A DNA stretch of 34,863 nucleotides from Candidatus Dactylopiibacterium carminicum. GTDB lineage: Bacteria; Pseudomonadota; Gammaproteobacteria; Burkholderiales; Rhodocyclaceae. The stretch is taken from assembly GCF_014736495.1 (NCBI RefSeq), contig NZ_MDUX01000034.1, positions 1-34,863 on the forward strand, in the 5' to 3' direction. A program made the translations under genes and the position numbers. Below, in pieces: positions 10,595 to 18,573 of the stretch. Under the pieces are notes generated by a model. That model was not told the DNA's origin. It made no database searches and was given only the letters and a program-made list of their open reading frames with translations. The stretch's first letter is position 1. Each line of letters starts with the position of its first letter.

Positions 10595-12406
10595 ATGAGC
10601 CGCAGCATTCGTAATATCGCCATCATCGCCCACGTCGACCATGGCAAGACAACGCTGGTCGACCAGCTCCTCCGCCAGTCCGGGACCTTCCGCGAAAACC
10701 AGCAGGTCGCCGAGCGCGTGATGGACAGCAACGATCAGGAAAAGGAACGCGGCATCACCATCCTCGCCAAGAACTGCGCGATCAAGTATGGCGATACCCA
10801 CATCAATATCGTCGACACCCCGGGACACGCCGACTTCGGTGGTGAAGTCGAGCGCGTGCTGTCGATGGTCGATTCCGTACTGCTGCTGGTCGACGCGGTC
10901 GAGGGCCCAATGCCGCAGACCCGTTTCGTCACCCGCAAAGCCCTGGGCCTGGGCCTCAAGCCCATCGTCGTGATCAACAAGATCGACCGCCCCGGCGCCC
11001 GTCCGAACTGGGTGATCGACCAGACCTTCGACCTCTTCGACAAGCTTGGCGCCACGGACGAGCAACTGGATTTCCCGATCGTCTATGCGTCCGCCCTGAA
11101 CGGTTTCGCCATGCTGGATGCCGACAAGCCCGGCACCGACATGAAGCCGCTGTTCGAAGCCATCCTTGAGCATGTGCCGCAACCTGAGGTCGATGCTGAA
11201 GGTCCGCTGCAGGTACAGGTCTGCTCGCTCGACTACTCCACCTACATCGGTCAGTTGGGCATCGGCCGCATCAAGCGTGGCCGCATCCGGCCGAATCAGG
11301 ATGTCGTGGTGATGTATGGTGAGGAAAACCGTGGCCGTGCCAAGGTTTCGCAGATCCTCACCTTCACCGGGCTGGAGCGTGCGCCGGCAGAATCGGCCGA
11401 AGCCGGTGACATCGTGCTGATCTCGGGTATCGATCAGGTCGGTATCGGGGTTACGGTCTGTGACCCCGAGCGCCTCGAAGGCATGAAGCCCATCGCAGTG
11501 GATGAGCCCACGCTGACGATGAACTTCCAGGTGAACTCCTCGCCCCTCGCGGGTCGTGAAGGCAAATTCGTCACCAGCCGCCAGATCCGCGAGCGTCTGG
11601 AAAAGGAACTGCTGAAGAACGTGGCACTGCGCGTGAGCTACACCCAGGACGCCGATGTTTTCGAAGTTTCCGGTCGCGGCGAATTGCACCTCACAGTGCT
11701 GCTCGAAAGCATGCGCCGCGAAGGCTACGAACTGGCGGTCGGTCGGCCGCGCGTGGTCTACAAGGAAATCGACGGCGTCAAATGTGAGCCTTACGAAATG
11801 CTGACCGTCGACGTCGAAGAAGAACATCAGGGCGGAGTGATGGAAGAACTGGGGCGTCGCCGTGGCGAACTGCAGGATATGGCTCCGGACGGCAAGGGGC
11901 GTGTGCGCCTCGAGTACCGCATCCCCGCCCGCGGCCTGATCGGCTTCCAGGGGGAATTCCTCACGCTCACGCGCGGCACCGGGCTTGCCAGCCACGTGTT
12001 CGATGATTACGCCCCGATGGCCGGCAGCATGAACGACCGCCGCAACGGTGTACTGATCAGCCAGGATGATGGCGCTGCCGTGGCCTACGCGCTGTGGAAG
12101 CTGCAGGATCGTGGTCGCATGTTCGTCAGCCACAACGATCCGGTCTATGAAGGCATGATCATCGGCATCCACTCGCGCGACAACGATCTCGTGGTCAACC
12201 CGATCAAGGGCAAGCAGCTCACCAACGTGCGTGCCTCTGGTACCGACGAAGCCGTACGCCTGGTGCCGCCGATCGCGCTGACGTTGGAGTCCGCGATCGA
12301 GTTCATCGCTGATGATGAGCTGGTCGAAATCACGCCGAAATCGATCCGTTTGCGCAAGCGCCACCTCAAGGAACACGAGCGCCGCCGCGCCGCCAAGGTG
12401 GAATAA
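10595..12406 (+). CDS. typA: Ribosome-binding GTPase TypA/BipA
   Basis: Translational GTPase of 603 residues, the family length, that binds 70S ribosomes. It is needed for normal ribosome assembly and growth under stress such as cold. Switch and nucleotide motifs are complete: AHVDHGKT at 12-19, ERGITI at 51-56, DTPGH at 74-78 and NKID at 128-131. EF-G-like domains follow ([19 protein letters not shown]) and then the BipA-specific C-terminal domain. The gene stands alone: a 108-base gap precedes it and a strong terminator follows. A 624-codon open frame on the opposite strand is a codon-bias shadow. Confidence 0.98.
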   Translation: MSRSIRNIAIIAHVDHGKTTLVDQLLRQSGTFRENQQVAERVMDSNDQEKERGITILAKNCAIKYGDTHINIVDTPGHADFGGEVERVLSMVDSVLLLVDAVEGPMPQTRFVTRKALGLGLKPIVVINKIDRPGARPNWVIDQTFDLFDKLGATDEQLDFPIVYASALNGFAMLDADKPGTDMKPLFEAILEHVPQPEVDAEGPLQVQVCSLDYSTYIGQLGIGRIKRGRIRPNQDVVVMYGEENRGRAKVSQILTFTGLERAPAESAEAGDIVLISGIDQVGIGVTVCDPERLEGMKPIAVDEPTLTMNFQVNSSPLAGREGKFVTSRQIRERLEKELLKNVALRVSYTQDADVFEVSGRGELHLTVLLESMRREGYELAVGRPRVVYKEIDGVKCEPYEMLTVDVEEEHQGGVMEELGRRRGELQDMAPDGKGRVRLEYRIPARGLIGFQGEFLTLTRGTGLASHVFDDYAPMAGSMNDRRNGVLISQDDGAAVAYALWKLQDRGRMFVSHNDPVYEGMIIGIHSRDNDLVVNPIKGKQLTNVRASGTDEAVRLVPPIALTLESAIEFIADDELVEITPKSIRLRKRHLKEHERRRAAKVE

Positions 12407-12430
12407 GCCTGCGCGTACGACATGCAAACC

Positions 12431-12462
12431 AAAGGGCCGGTGCTTCCACACCGGCCCTTTTT
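12431..12462 (+). terminator. Strong rho-independent terminator after typA
   Basis: A perfect 12-bp stem, AAAGGGCCGGTG at 12431-12442 and CACCGGCCCTTT at 12449-12460, with a CTTCCA loop and TTTTTG tail. It ends 56 bases after the typA stop. Confidence 0.93.
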
Positions 12463-12561
12463 GTTGCCAAGCGCAAGCACCCGCGCCTGTTTGTACTTCA
12501 ATGCCTCGGCATGATCGGGCACGACGCCGCGCGACAATTCATCCGCAGAGAACCTCGGGAT

Positions 12562-13389
12562 TCAGCCCTCAACCAAGGTAGCCCGCCAGGTGACCTTGCC
12601 ATTGATCCGCCCCTGTATTTCCTTCCCGTTCACCATCCCGGTGTAATGCTCTTTGCTGACGGAAAAACGGATCTGCGCGCCATCAAGGCGCGCATCACTG
12701 ATCGATTGCACGGCGCCCCCACTACGCAATACACCTTCGATCATCTGGAAGGTCTGGGTGAGCACCAGCTCCTTGTCTCCAAGCTTCCAGGTGCCAGCCA
12801 CCTTGGCGGGCACTATCCATTTGAAGGCACTGCAGTAAGTGGTACACCCTTCGGTCACCACAGCCTCCTCGTCCGGCTTCCAGTCATCCATGTTGAATGA
12901 ATTGGAAACCACCCGCGTGCCGGGCTTCATATCCAGCAGCGTGGGCCGCAAGCGCAGGTTCAATTCCGGCAGCAGAAACAATGTCACCACCGTTGCCGCG
13001 GAGAAATCCGACGCGAAGATATCCGCCTGCTCGAAAGTGGCGCGCCCTGTCACACCTTCCATTGCGGCTGCCTGTCTGGAGAGGGCCACCATGTCCGGGT
13101 TGTATTCGATGCCACGCGCGGTCGCCCCCCGCTTGGCAGCGGTGATGACCAGACGGCCATCACCCGACCCCAGATCGACAAGATTGTCCTTGGGGGTCAG
13201 CTTGGCCATATCGAGCATACGGTCCACCAGCGCCTGGGAGGTCGGCACCCATATGACATCCTTGCCCGCCTGTCCGACCATGGGCTCGTATGCAGAGGAA
13301 TTCGATGCACCTGTTTGTGCCCATGTGGTGCCGATACCCAGGGTAAGCGCGCAACAGACGGCAACAGTCGCGGATTTTCTCAATGACAT
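12562..13389 (-). CDS. Exported class I methyltransferase-like protein
   Basis: A 275-residue protein with a clear signal peptide (MSLRKS, hydrophobic residues about 8-20, WAQ cleavage near 25). A Rossmann methyltransferase core follows. Motif I is LVDLGSGDGRLVI and the next strand ends in GIEYNP, where an acidic residue would bind the ribose of S-adenosylmethionine. The last about 90 residues are beta-rich (WKLGDKELVLTQTF onward) and unassigned. AGGAG precedes the ATG at 13387-13389; the frame is open upstream but that part lacks any such site. S-adenosylmethionine is not expected in the periplasm, so the substrate, the ligand or the location is unusual. The fold call is firm; the function is unknown. 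Confidence 0.82.
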   Translation of the reverse strand: MSLRKSATVAVCCALTLGIGTTWAQTGASNSSAYEPMVGQAGKDVIWVPTSQALVDRMLDMAKLTPKDNLVDLGSGDGRLVITAAKRGATARGIEYNPDMVALSRQAAAMEGVTGRATFEQADIFASDFSAATVVTLFLLPELNLRLRPTLLDMKPGTRVVSNSFNMDDWKPDEEAVVTEGCTTYCSAFKWIVPAKVAGTWKLGDKELVLTQTFQMIEGVLRSGGAVQSISDARLDGAQIRFSVSKEHYTGMVNGKEIQGRINGKVTWRATLVEG

Positions 13390-13748
13390 GATCAACGTTC
13401 TCCTGTGGCGGAAATGACGGAAGGCGATGCTCAGGCACTGCATCCTGGTTCTGCATCTCTCCCCTGGCCTGTTGCCGGTACGGGAGAATCGTGCGTCGAT
13501 CGAAGACACGGCAATCCATGACTCGGGCTGCCGAATCCACATTCACAACGCTGGCATGAATCACAGGCAGGCAGATCGCACGGAAGGCGACCCGCGTGAT
13601 GGAAGTAGAGTACCGGCCAATGAGGGAGTTCCCGTACTGGATGACAAGCACACGGGGCGGACAGGCTGAAGCCACTCGCCCCCAATTCCCTGGCCCTATG
13701 GCCACGCTGTTGCGCCATCCATCAAGGATGGTTTTTCCTGGAAGGCTG
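13390..13748. other. Intergenic region with possible small plus-strand transcript
   Basis: About 360 bases between the methyltransferase-like gene and the EF-hand gene terminator. It must hold the promoter of the methyltransferase-like gene. Short open frames exist on both strands (an 80-codon frame at 13427-13669 on plus, a 95-codon frame at 13431-13718 on minus), but neither resembles a known protein. A plus-strand terminator-like hairpin at 13715 has no plus-strand gene before it. Confidence 0.35.
13715..13736 (+). terminator. Orphan terminator-like hairpin
   Basis: CCATCC at 13715-13720 pairs with GGATGG at 13726-13731 across an ATCAA loop and is followed by five T. No annotated plus-strand gene ends here. 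Confidence 0.45.
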
Positions 13749-13771
13749 AAAAAAGCCGCCCCCAGGCGGCT
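13749..13771 (-). terminator. Rho-independent terminator after the EF-hand gene
   Basis: Read on the minus strand: a 7-bp stem AGCCGCC / GGCGGCT with a 4-base loop, followed by six T (AAAAAA at 13749-13754 on plus). It lies 24 bases beyond the EF-hand stop. Confidence 0.88.
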
Positions 13772-13795
13772 GTCCTGATGGGCAGGGTTTGCTCG

Positions 13796-14209
13796 TCAGC
13801 TTCGGATACGCGCACAGGCAGCGCGCTCGTCTGCGGTCAGCTTGCCGTCTTTGTTGGTATCCATGGCATCGAAGCGGCTCAACGCATTGGGTCGCCCCAG
13901 TTTCTCGACGTCGGCACGCATCACGACACCATCTGCAGCCTTCTCGCTCAATGCGAAAAGTGTATGATCTCCCCTGTCAGCACGCACCTTGCGCATGCCG
14001 CCGTGACGCCCCTCGCGTGCTCCTGTTGGCCGCTGAGCCAGAAACTCATCCCTACTCAGAACCCCATCCTTGTTGGTATCGAGCATGTCAAAACGCGACT
14101 GAGCAGGGGATGGAGCTGACACAGTGGTTTCAGCATGGGCGAAAGCAGCGCCCAGCAAAGCAGCACCAAGCGTTGTAGCGGCAAACAGATTACGGACGGT
14201 TTTCTTCAT
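13796..14209 (-). CDS. Secreted EF-hand calcium-binding protein
   Basis: A small exported protein of 137 residues. A signal peptide covers about residues 1-26 (AFAHA-E). Two canonical EF-hand loops follow, DTNKDGVLSRDE at 44-55 and DTNKDGKLTADE at 117-128, each with acidic residues at calcium positions 1, 5 and 12. The link between them is basic (RKVRADRGD) and may hold a degenerate third site near 90-100. AAGGAG precedes the ATG. It follows the M48 protease gene by 75 bases on the same strand and ends in a strong terminator. Such proteins are thought to buffer or sense calcium in the periplasm; the exact role is unknown. Confidence 0.87.
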   Translation of the reverse strand: MKKTVRNLFAATTLGAALLGAAFAHAETTVSAPSPAQSRFDMLDTNKDGVLSRDEFLAQRPTGAREGRHGGMRKVRADRGDHTLFALSEKAADGVVMRADVEKLGRPNALSRFDAMDTNKDGKLTADERAACARIRS

Positions 14210-14284
14210 GATCGGACTCCTTGGCGTTTGAGGTCAGTTTCGGACAGGAAGCAATTCCTCCTGTCTGAGCCCCATCCTAGGTAG

Positions 14285-15154
14285 TCACCCTATCCGACGT
14301 GTTTCCAGCTCGTTCCCTTGTGTAAGCGGATGTATCAGCGCTTGCGTGCCTGCTCCATAGAGCGGCATCACCAGATCGCCGTAATAACGAAGATCCTGCT
14401 CGCGCTCGGTGCTGGCTGGGTGCGTGGACAGCCATTTCGGTGAACTGCTGCTGCCACTGGCCTTGCCCATTTTCTGCCACAACGTTACGGCCGCGCGCGG
14501 ATCATAACCGGCGCGGGCAGCCAGTTCGATACCAATGCGGTCAGCCTCGGTCTCATGCTCGCGCGAATTGGGCAACTCGAAAGTCACGTTGTAGACCATA
14601 GATGCCATATCTATGTGGGCCTCACCTGCGCCCAGGATGGAAATACCAAGCCCGGCCGTGGCCGACTTGGACGCCCTCTCCCATGCATGCTCACGCAGAG
14701 CATGCGCGATCTCGTGCCCCATCACCTGCGCGAGTTCGTCGTCGGTCGCCTTCAACTGCTCGATCAAACCGGAATAGAAGGCGATCTTGCCGCCGGGCAT
14801 GCACCAGGCATTCAGTTCATCCGATTTGATCACATTGACCTCCCACTTCCAGCTTGCCGCCTCCGGCCGGAAGGTCTTCACCTGCGGGATGATGCGATCG
14901 GCGATACGGCGCACGCGCGCCAGCATGGCCGCATCCTGATTGAGCTGGCGCTTGCCGTCTGCCTCCTTGAGCACCTGCTGATATTGCAGCGTGGCCTGCT
15001 GGTTGAGCTGATCGCGGTTGATCAGCGGCGAAACGTGCTGTTGCCTGTTCACGCCGACCACGCCCGGTGCGGTGGTCTGCACCGTCTGGCAGCCTGCTAT
15101 CACACCCAGGCCGAGAATCACTGCCAACACCCATGGCCTGCTGATCTGCTTCAT
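14285..15154 (-). CDS. M48-family metalloprotease lipoprotein
   Basis: Predicted zinc protease anchored by lipid in the periplasm, related to LoiP/YcaL and the BepA/Oma1-type proteases of envelope quality control. The 289-residue protein begins with a lipoprotein signal (IAGC, C22 lipidated). The zinc motif HEIAH is at 147-151, with third ligand E203 in EADRIG. The WLSTHPASTER motif near residue 241 is typical of the family. There is no TPR domain, unlike BepA. The ATG at 15152-15154 follows AGGAG; the upstream extension of the frame has no lipoprotein signal. It starts 28 bases after a diguanylate cyclase gene, likely in one operon. Confidence 0.92.
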   Translation of the reverse strand: MKQISRPWVLAVILGLGVIAGCQTVQTTAPGVVGVNRQQHVSPLINRDQLNQQATLQYQQVLKEADGKRQLNQDAAMLARVRRIADRIIPQVKTFRPEAASWKWEVNVIKSDELNAWCMPGGKIAFYSGLIEQLKATDDELAQVMGHEIAHALREHAWERASKSATAGLGISILGAGEAHIDMASMVYNVTFELPNSREHETEADRIGIELAARAGYDPRAAVTLWQKMGKASGSSSSPKWLSTHPASTEREQDLRYYGDLVMPLYGAGTQALIHPLTQGNELETRRIG

Positions 15155-15182
15155 GTTTTCTCCTGAACGATGTTTGCGGTAG

Positions 15183-16379
15183 TCAAGCCGCCTGCAGTAC
15201 CACGCGATTGCGCCCTCCCTGCTTGGCGGCATACAGCGCCTGATCGGCGCGAGCCAGCACGGATTCCAGCGTTTCCACGCTTCCCTGCGGCAAGGCCACG
15301 CCGATACTCACGCTGAGCCTGATGGATTGCCCTTGCCACTGTATGCACAAATCGGCCACCGCGTGACACAGACGTTCGGCAATCTCGGCCGCATTCTGTG
15401 CGCTTTGTCCGGGCATCAGCACGCAGAATTCCTCGCCGCCAAAGCGCGCGATCACGTCCGCCTCACGCAATTGCCGGCGCAGCAGGGAGGCGATTGTACG
15501 CAAGACCTCGTCACCTGCAGCGTGTCCGTGCCCGTCGTTGATCCACTTGAAGTGATCCAGATCGATGAACAGCACTGCAAACGGATCGCCACCGCGCAGC
15601 CAGCGTGCGCGCTCGTGCGTGGCTACATCCTCGAACATGCGCCGGTTGTACAGACCGGTCAGCGGATCATGCTGGACCTCATGGCGCAGGCGCATGTTCA
15701 GACGCAGGGCGACGAACAGGATCACGGAAAAATACAGCCCCTGCAGCGAGAGCATGATCAGCAGGCCGGCCCCCAGACGCAACCAGCCAAACTGGAAGAT
15801 CGCGCCGCCGACATGGTCCTCGACCAGCGGCACGCCTCCCAGGAAACGCATCATGGCCAACGCCCCGATCAGCAGACACCCCACCACCAGTAACACCAGG
15901 GGCAGCAGGATACCCAGCAGAACGCCGGTCATCTCAGGCTCGTGCAGTTTCTGCCAGCTCAGACGCGCGGCATCTATCAACATCACGCCACACACGCCAG
16001 CACTGAAAAACAAGCGCAGATCGGTATTCGGCAGAAAGTAATAACCTGCGCTGACGCCTCCAGTCGCTATCACAAGCAGCGCCAGCAGACGACATCTGGG
16101 TATAGGACTGGAAAAATCCCGTGCTATCGCCAACACCAGCACCGCGCAGGCGGTGATGACCAGATAGTTGCCAAGCAGGATGCTGACCTCGGGTGCGACG
16201 TAGCCCCTGAGGGCAAGCAACAGGGTGCCACCACCCATCAGCAGGCAGGAGATAGCCCACAACAACAGGGAATGGAATTGGCGCAGGCACCACGCCGCAG
16301 TGAAGAAACCAATGGCTGCGGACAGCAGGAACACGCCATGCGCAAACATCAGGGTACGCAGATCGGGCAGGAGTGACAT
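15183..16379 (-). CDS. Multi-helix membrane diguanylate cyclase
   Basis: Predicted to make cyclic di-GMP. The 398-residue product has an integral membrane N-terminal half (about 7 hydrophobic segments from residue 12 to 226, MASE-like but not assigned to a named family). A GGDEF-type domain covers about 235-392. The active site reads GGEEF at 314-318, a functional variant. An READ inhibitory-site motif lies five residues before it. The ATG at 16377-16379 with GAGG upstream is preferred to the GTG two codons earlier. The membrane region may sense lipid or small-molecule signals. It leads the minus-strand group with the M48 lipoprotein and EF-hand genes. Confidence 0.92.
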   Translation of the reverse strand: MSLLPDLRTLMFAHGVFLLSAAIGFFTAAWCLRQFHSLLLWAISCLLMGGGTLLLALRGYVAPEVSILLGNYLVITACAVLVLAIARDFSSPIPRCRLLALLVIATGGVSAGYYFLPNTDLRLFFSAGVCGVMLIDAARLSWQKLHEPEMTGVLLGILLPLVLLVVGCLLIGALAMMRFLGGVPLVEDHVGGAIFQFGWLRLGAGLLIMLSLQGLYFSVILFVALRLNMRLRHEVQHDPLTGLYNRRMFEDVATHERARWLRGGDPFAVLFIDLDHFKWINDGHGHAAGDEVLRTIASLLRRQLREADVIARFGGEEFCVLMPGQSAQNAAEIAERLCHAVADLCIQWQGQSIRLSVSIGVALPQGSVETLESVLARADQALYAAKQGGRNRVVLQAA

Positions 16380-16581
16380 GAGCACCTCGCGGGCGAAAGG
16401 CCTCAGGGTGTGTACCGTTCTCCCGGCTTAACAAGCAGGAATGGCGCCAGCCCGCAGCATCAGGCGGCTATTGACGATATTGGCAATCAAAGACGCCACA
16501 TGCCGACGTCTTGGTCACGAAAATAGGCGTACACCTGCTTTGTGAAGGCCATAGGCTCTCCCTGCCATGCCCTTCGAATGC

Positions 16582-16627
16582 CCGGGCGCTCCCCTCTTGC
16601 ACCACGAGGGGGACAAACCGGGCGCTC
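16582..16627. repeat. 10-bp direct repeat flanking a small hairpin
   Basis: CCGGGCGCTC occurs at 16582-16591 and again at 16618-16627. Between them CCCCTC and GAGGGG could form a 6-bp stem. It lies just beyond the 3' end of the GH15 gene. There is no T tract on the minus side, so it is not a standard terminator. Confidence 0.35.
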
Positions 16628-16636
16628 GGCCAATGC

Positions 16637-18430
16637 TCAATAGGCCTGTTCCCAGGGAGGGGACAGGCGTAGTGCGCAATTGACCAGACCCACCATGGAA
16701 TAGGTCTGCACGAAATTGCCCCATTGCTCATGGGTTCGCGGATCAATGTCCTCAGCCAACAGGCCCAGTTCGTTGCAACACCCCAGCAGATTGGCGAAGC
16801 ATTTCTGGGCTTCGTCGATGCGCCCCAACGCATGCAGGGCATACACGTACCAGAAGGTACAGACGAGGAAGGCATTCTCGGGACGGCCGAAATCGTCACG
16901 CTCTACGTAGCGGTAGATGAAATCACCATGCTTGAGCTCTCCTTCGATGGCAGCCACGGTCTGCGCAAAGCGTGGATCATCGGCCTCCAGAAAACCGAAC
17001 TCGTGCATCAGCAACAGGCTCGCATCCAGCACATCACCGCCCCAGAAAGTTACGAAGGCCCGGCGTTGCGAATTCCACGCATGGGCGCAGATGTCGGCAT
17101 GGATACGGTCGGCGGCTTCGCGCCAGAAATTTTCGGACTCGGGCAGACGCAGCTTCGCGGCGATCCGAGCGAGGCGGTCGCAGGCAGCCCAGCACAGCAC
17201 GCTGGAATAGGTATGCACGCGTTTGGAGCCACGCAGCTCCCAGATCCCGGCATCCGGCTGGTTGTAGTTGGCCAGCGCCTTGTGCCCAAGCGGCTCCAGT
17301 TGGCGGAAAAGATTTTCATCGCCCCGATGACGCAGACGGGTGTCGAAGAACATGTGTGTTGCCGCCAGCACGGCGGAGCCATAGACGTCGTGCTGGATCT
17401 GTTCATACGCCTGATTGCCCACACGCACCGGCCCCATGCCGCGATAGCCCGCCAGCGCGGGCGCCTTGCCCTCGACGAGATCCGCCTCACCTGAAATGCC
17501 GTAGACGGGCTGCAGCTGCCCCTCCCCGGCGGCCGCTACTACGTTGAGGATGTAGGCGATGTAGCGCTCCATGGTGGTGGTGGCCCCCAGGCGGTTGAGC
17601 GCATTGACCACGAAATAAGCGTCACGCAGCCAGCAGTAGCGGTAATCCCAGTTGCGCCCGGAATCCGGATGCTCAGGCACCGAGGTGGTCATCGCGGCGA
17701 TGATCGCGCCTGTGTCGTCGAAGGCATTGAGCTTGAGCGTGATCGCAGCCCGGATCACCTCATCCTGCCAGTCGACCGGCACGAAGATCGTCCGTACCCA
17801 GTCCTGCCAGTAATCCGTGGTGTCTTCCAGAAACTTGCGGGCCACCTCTTCGACGTTCTCCTGCACGGTCTCATCCGGCCCGAGGATGAGGCTCAGCGTG
17901 TCATGTACATACATCGGCCGTTCTTCCAGCACGGCGTGGATGGACAGGTTGGTGGTCAGGCGCAGGACGCTCTCGGGGCCGACATAACGGATGTGATGGC
18001 TGCCGAAGGTGATCGTCGGTGACTGGGCACCGTACTCGAAGCGCGGTTTGAGGCGGATGCTGATGCGCGGATTGCCAGCAACCTTGCGCACGCGCCGCAC
18101 CAGCATGGTCGGATGGAAGATCCGCCCATGCAGGCGAAAGCGCGGCGCGAAATCCACCACCTCCACGCAACCGCCATGCTTGTCATGCAGCCAGGTACGC
18201 AGCACAGCGGTATGGTCGATGTACTGCTGCTCCGCATGGGCAAAATCAGCCAGCAGGATGCTGAAGCAGCCTTCCCCCTCTTCCCTTCCGGGGGGGGAAA
18301 GCAGGCTGCAGAACACGGGATCGGCATCGAAACGCGGCAGACAGGCCCACACCACATTCGCCTGCTGATCGACCAGTGCCCCGATCGCGCTGTTGCCGAT
18401 CAGGCCCCCCGCCAATGTCGCTTGCTGCAT
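16637..18430 (-). CDS. Glycoside hydrolase family 15 protein (glucoamylase or trehalase)
   Basis: A 597-residue cytoplasmic protein without a signal peptide. The N-terminal beta-sandwich (about 1-215) and the (alpha/alpha)6 barrel are both present. Barrel motifs are NWDYRYCWLRDA at 260-271, PDAGIWELRG at 392-401 with proposed acid E398, and DPRTHEQWGNFVQ around proposed base E568. Family 15 enzymes are inverting glucosidases that release glucose from alpha-1,4-glucans; some bacterial members, notably in mycobacteria, are trehalases. Sharing a divergent promoter region with otsA-otsB favours trehalose or a related glucan as substrate, but this is inference. AGGGAG precedes the ATG at 18428-18430. 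Confidence 0.92.
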   Translation of the reverse strand: MQQATLAGGLIGNSAIGALVDQQANVVWACLPRFDADPVFCSLLSPPGREEGEGCFSILLADFAHAEQQYIDHTAVLRTWLHDKHGGCVEVVDFAPRFRLHGRIFHPTMLVRRVRKVAGNPRISIRLKPRFEYGAQSPTITFGSHHIRYVGPESVLRLTTNLSIHAVLEERPMYVHDTLSLILGPDETVQENVEEVARKFLEDTTDYWQDWVRTIFVPVDWQDEVIRAAITLKLNAFDDTGAIIAAMTTSVPEHPDSGRNWDYRYCWLRDAYFVVNALNRLGATTTMERYIAYILNVVAAAGEGQLQPVYGISGEADLVEGKAPALAGYRGMGPVRVGNQAYEQIQHDVYGSAVLAATHMFFDTRLRHRGDENLFRQLEPLGHKALANYNQPDAGIWELRGSKRVHTYSSVLCWAACDRLARIAAKLRLPESENFWREAADRIHADICAHAWNSQRRAFVTFWGGDVLDASLLLMHEFGFLEADDPRFAQTVAAIEGELKHGDFIYRYVERDDFGRPENAFLVCTFWYVYALHALGRIDEAQKCFANLLGCCNELGLLAEDIDPRTHEQWGNFVQTYSMVGLVNCALRLSPPWEQAY

Positions 18431-18573
18431 GCCGCGCTCCCTTCTCTTCGTTAAGTGGCACAACGCCAGTAAATACAAACACACAAACGACGCGAACTGT
18501 CAAGGGTTCGCAAGCTTCGCCATGCTGTGCAATCCTATAAAGGTTACTGCACCGCAGCAGAAAGAGAGCCACC
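18431..18573. promoter_or_regulatory. Shared divergent promoter region, GH15 / otsA
   Basis: 143 bases separate the two divergent start codons, so both promoters and any shared control must be here. CCTATAAAG at 18534-18542 resembles a -10 box, including the C before TATA that sigma-S promoters favour, but no matching -35 is seen. The place is certain; the elements are tentative. Confidence 0.4.

Noticed and set aside
10577..12451. A 624-codon open frame on the strand opposite typA
   Set aside because: typA has all GTPase motifs and a ribosome-bound family length. The opposite frame has no recognisable domain and arises from codon bias in GC-rich DNA.
13427..13669. An 80-codon plus-strand frame before the orphan hairpin
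   Set aside because: No recognisable domain or signal and its ribosome site is too close to the ATG; kept only as part of the possible small transcript.
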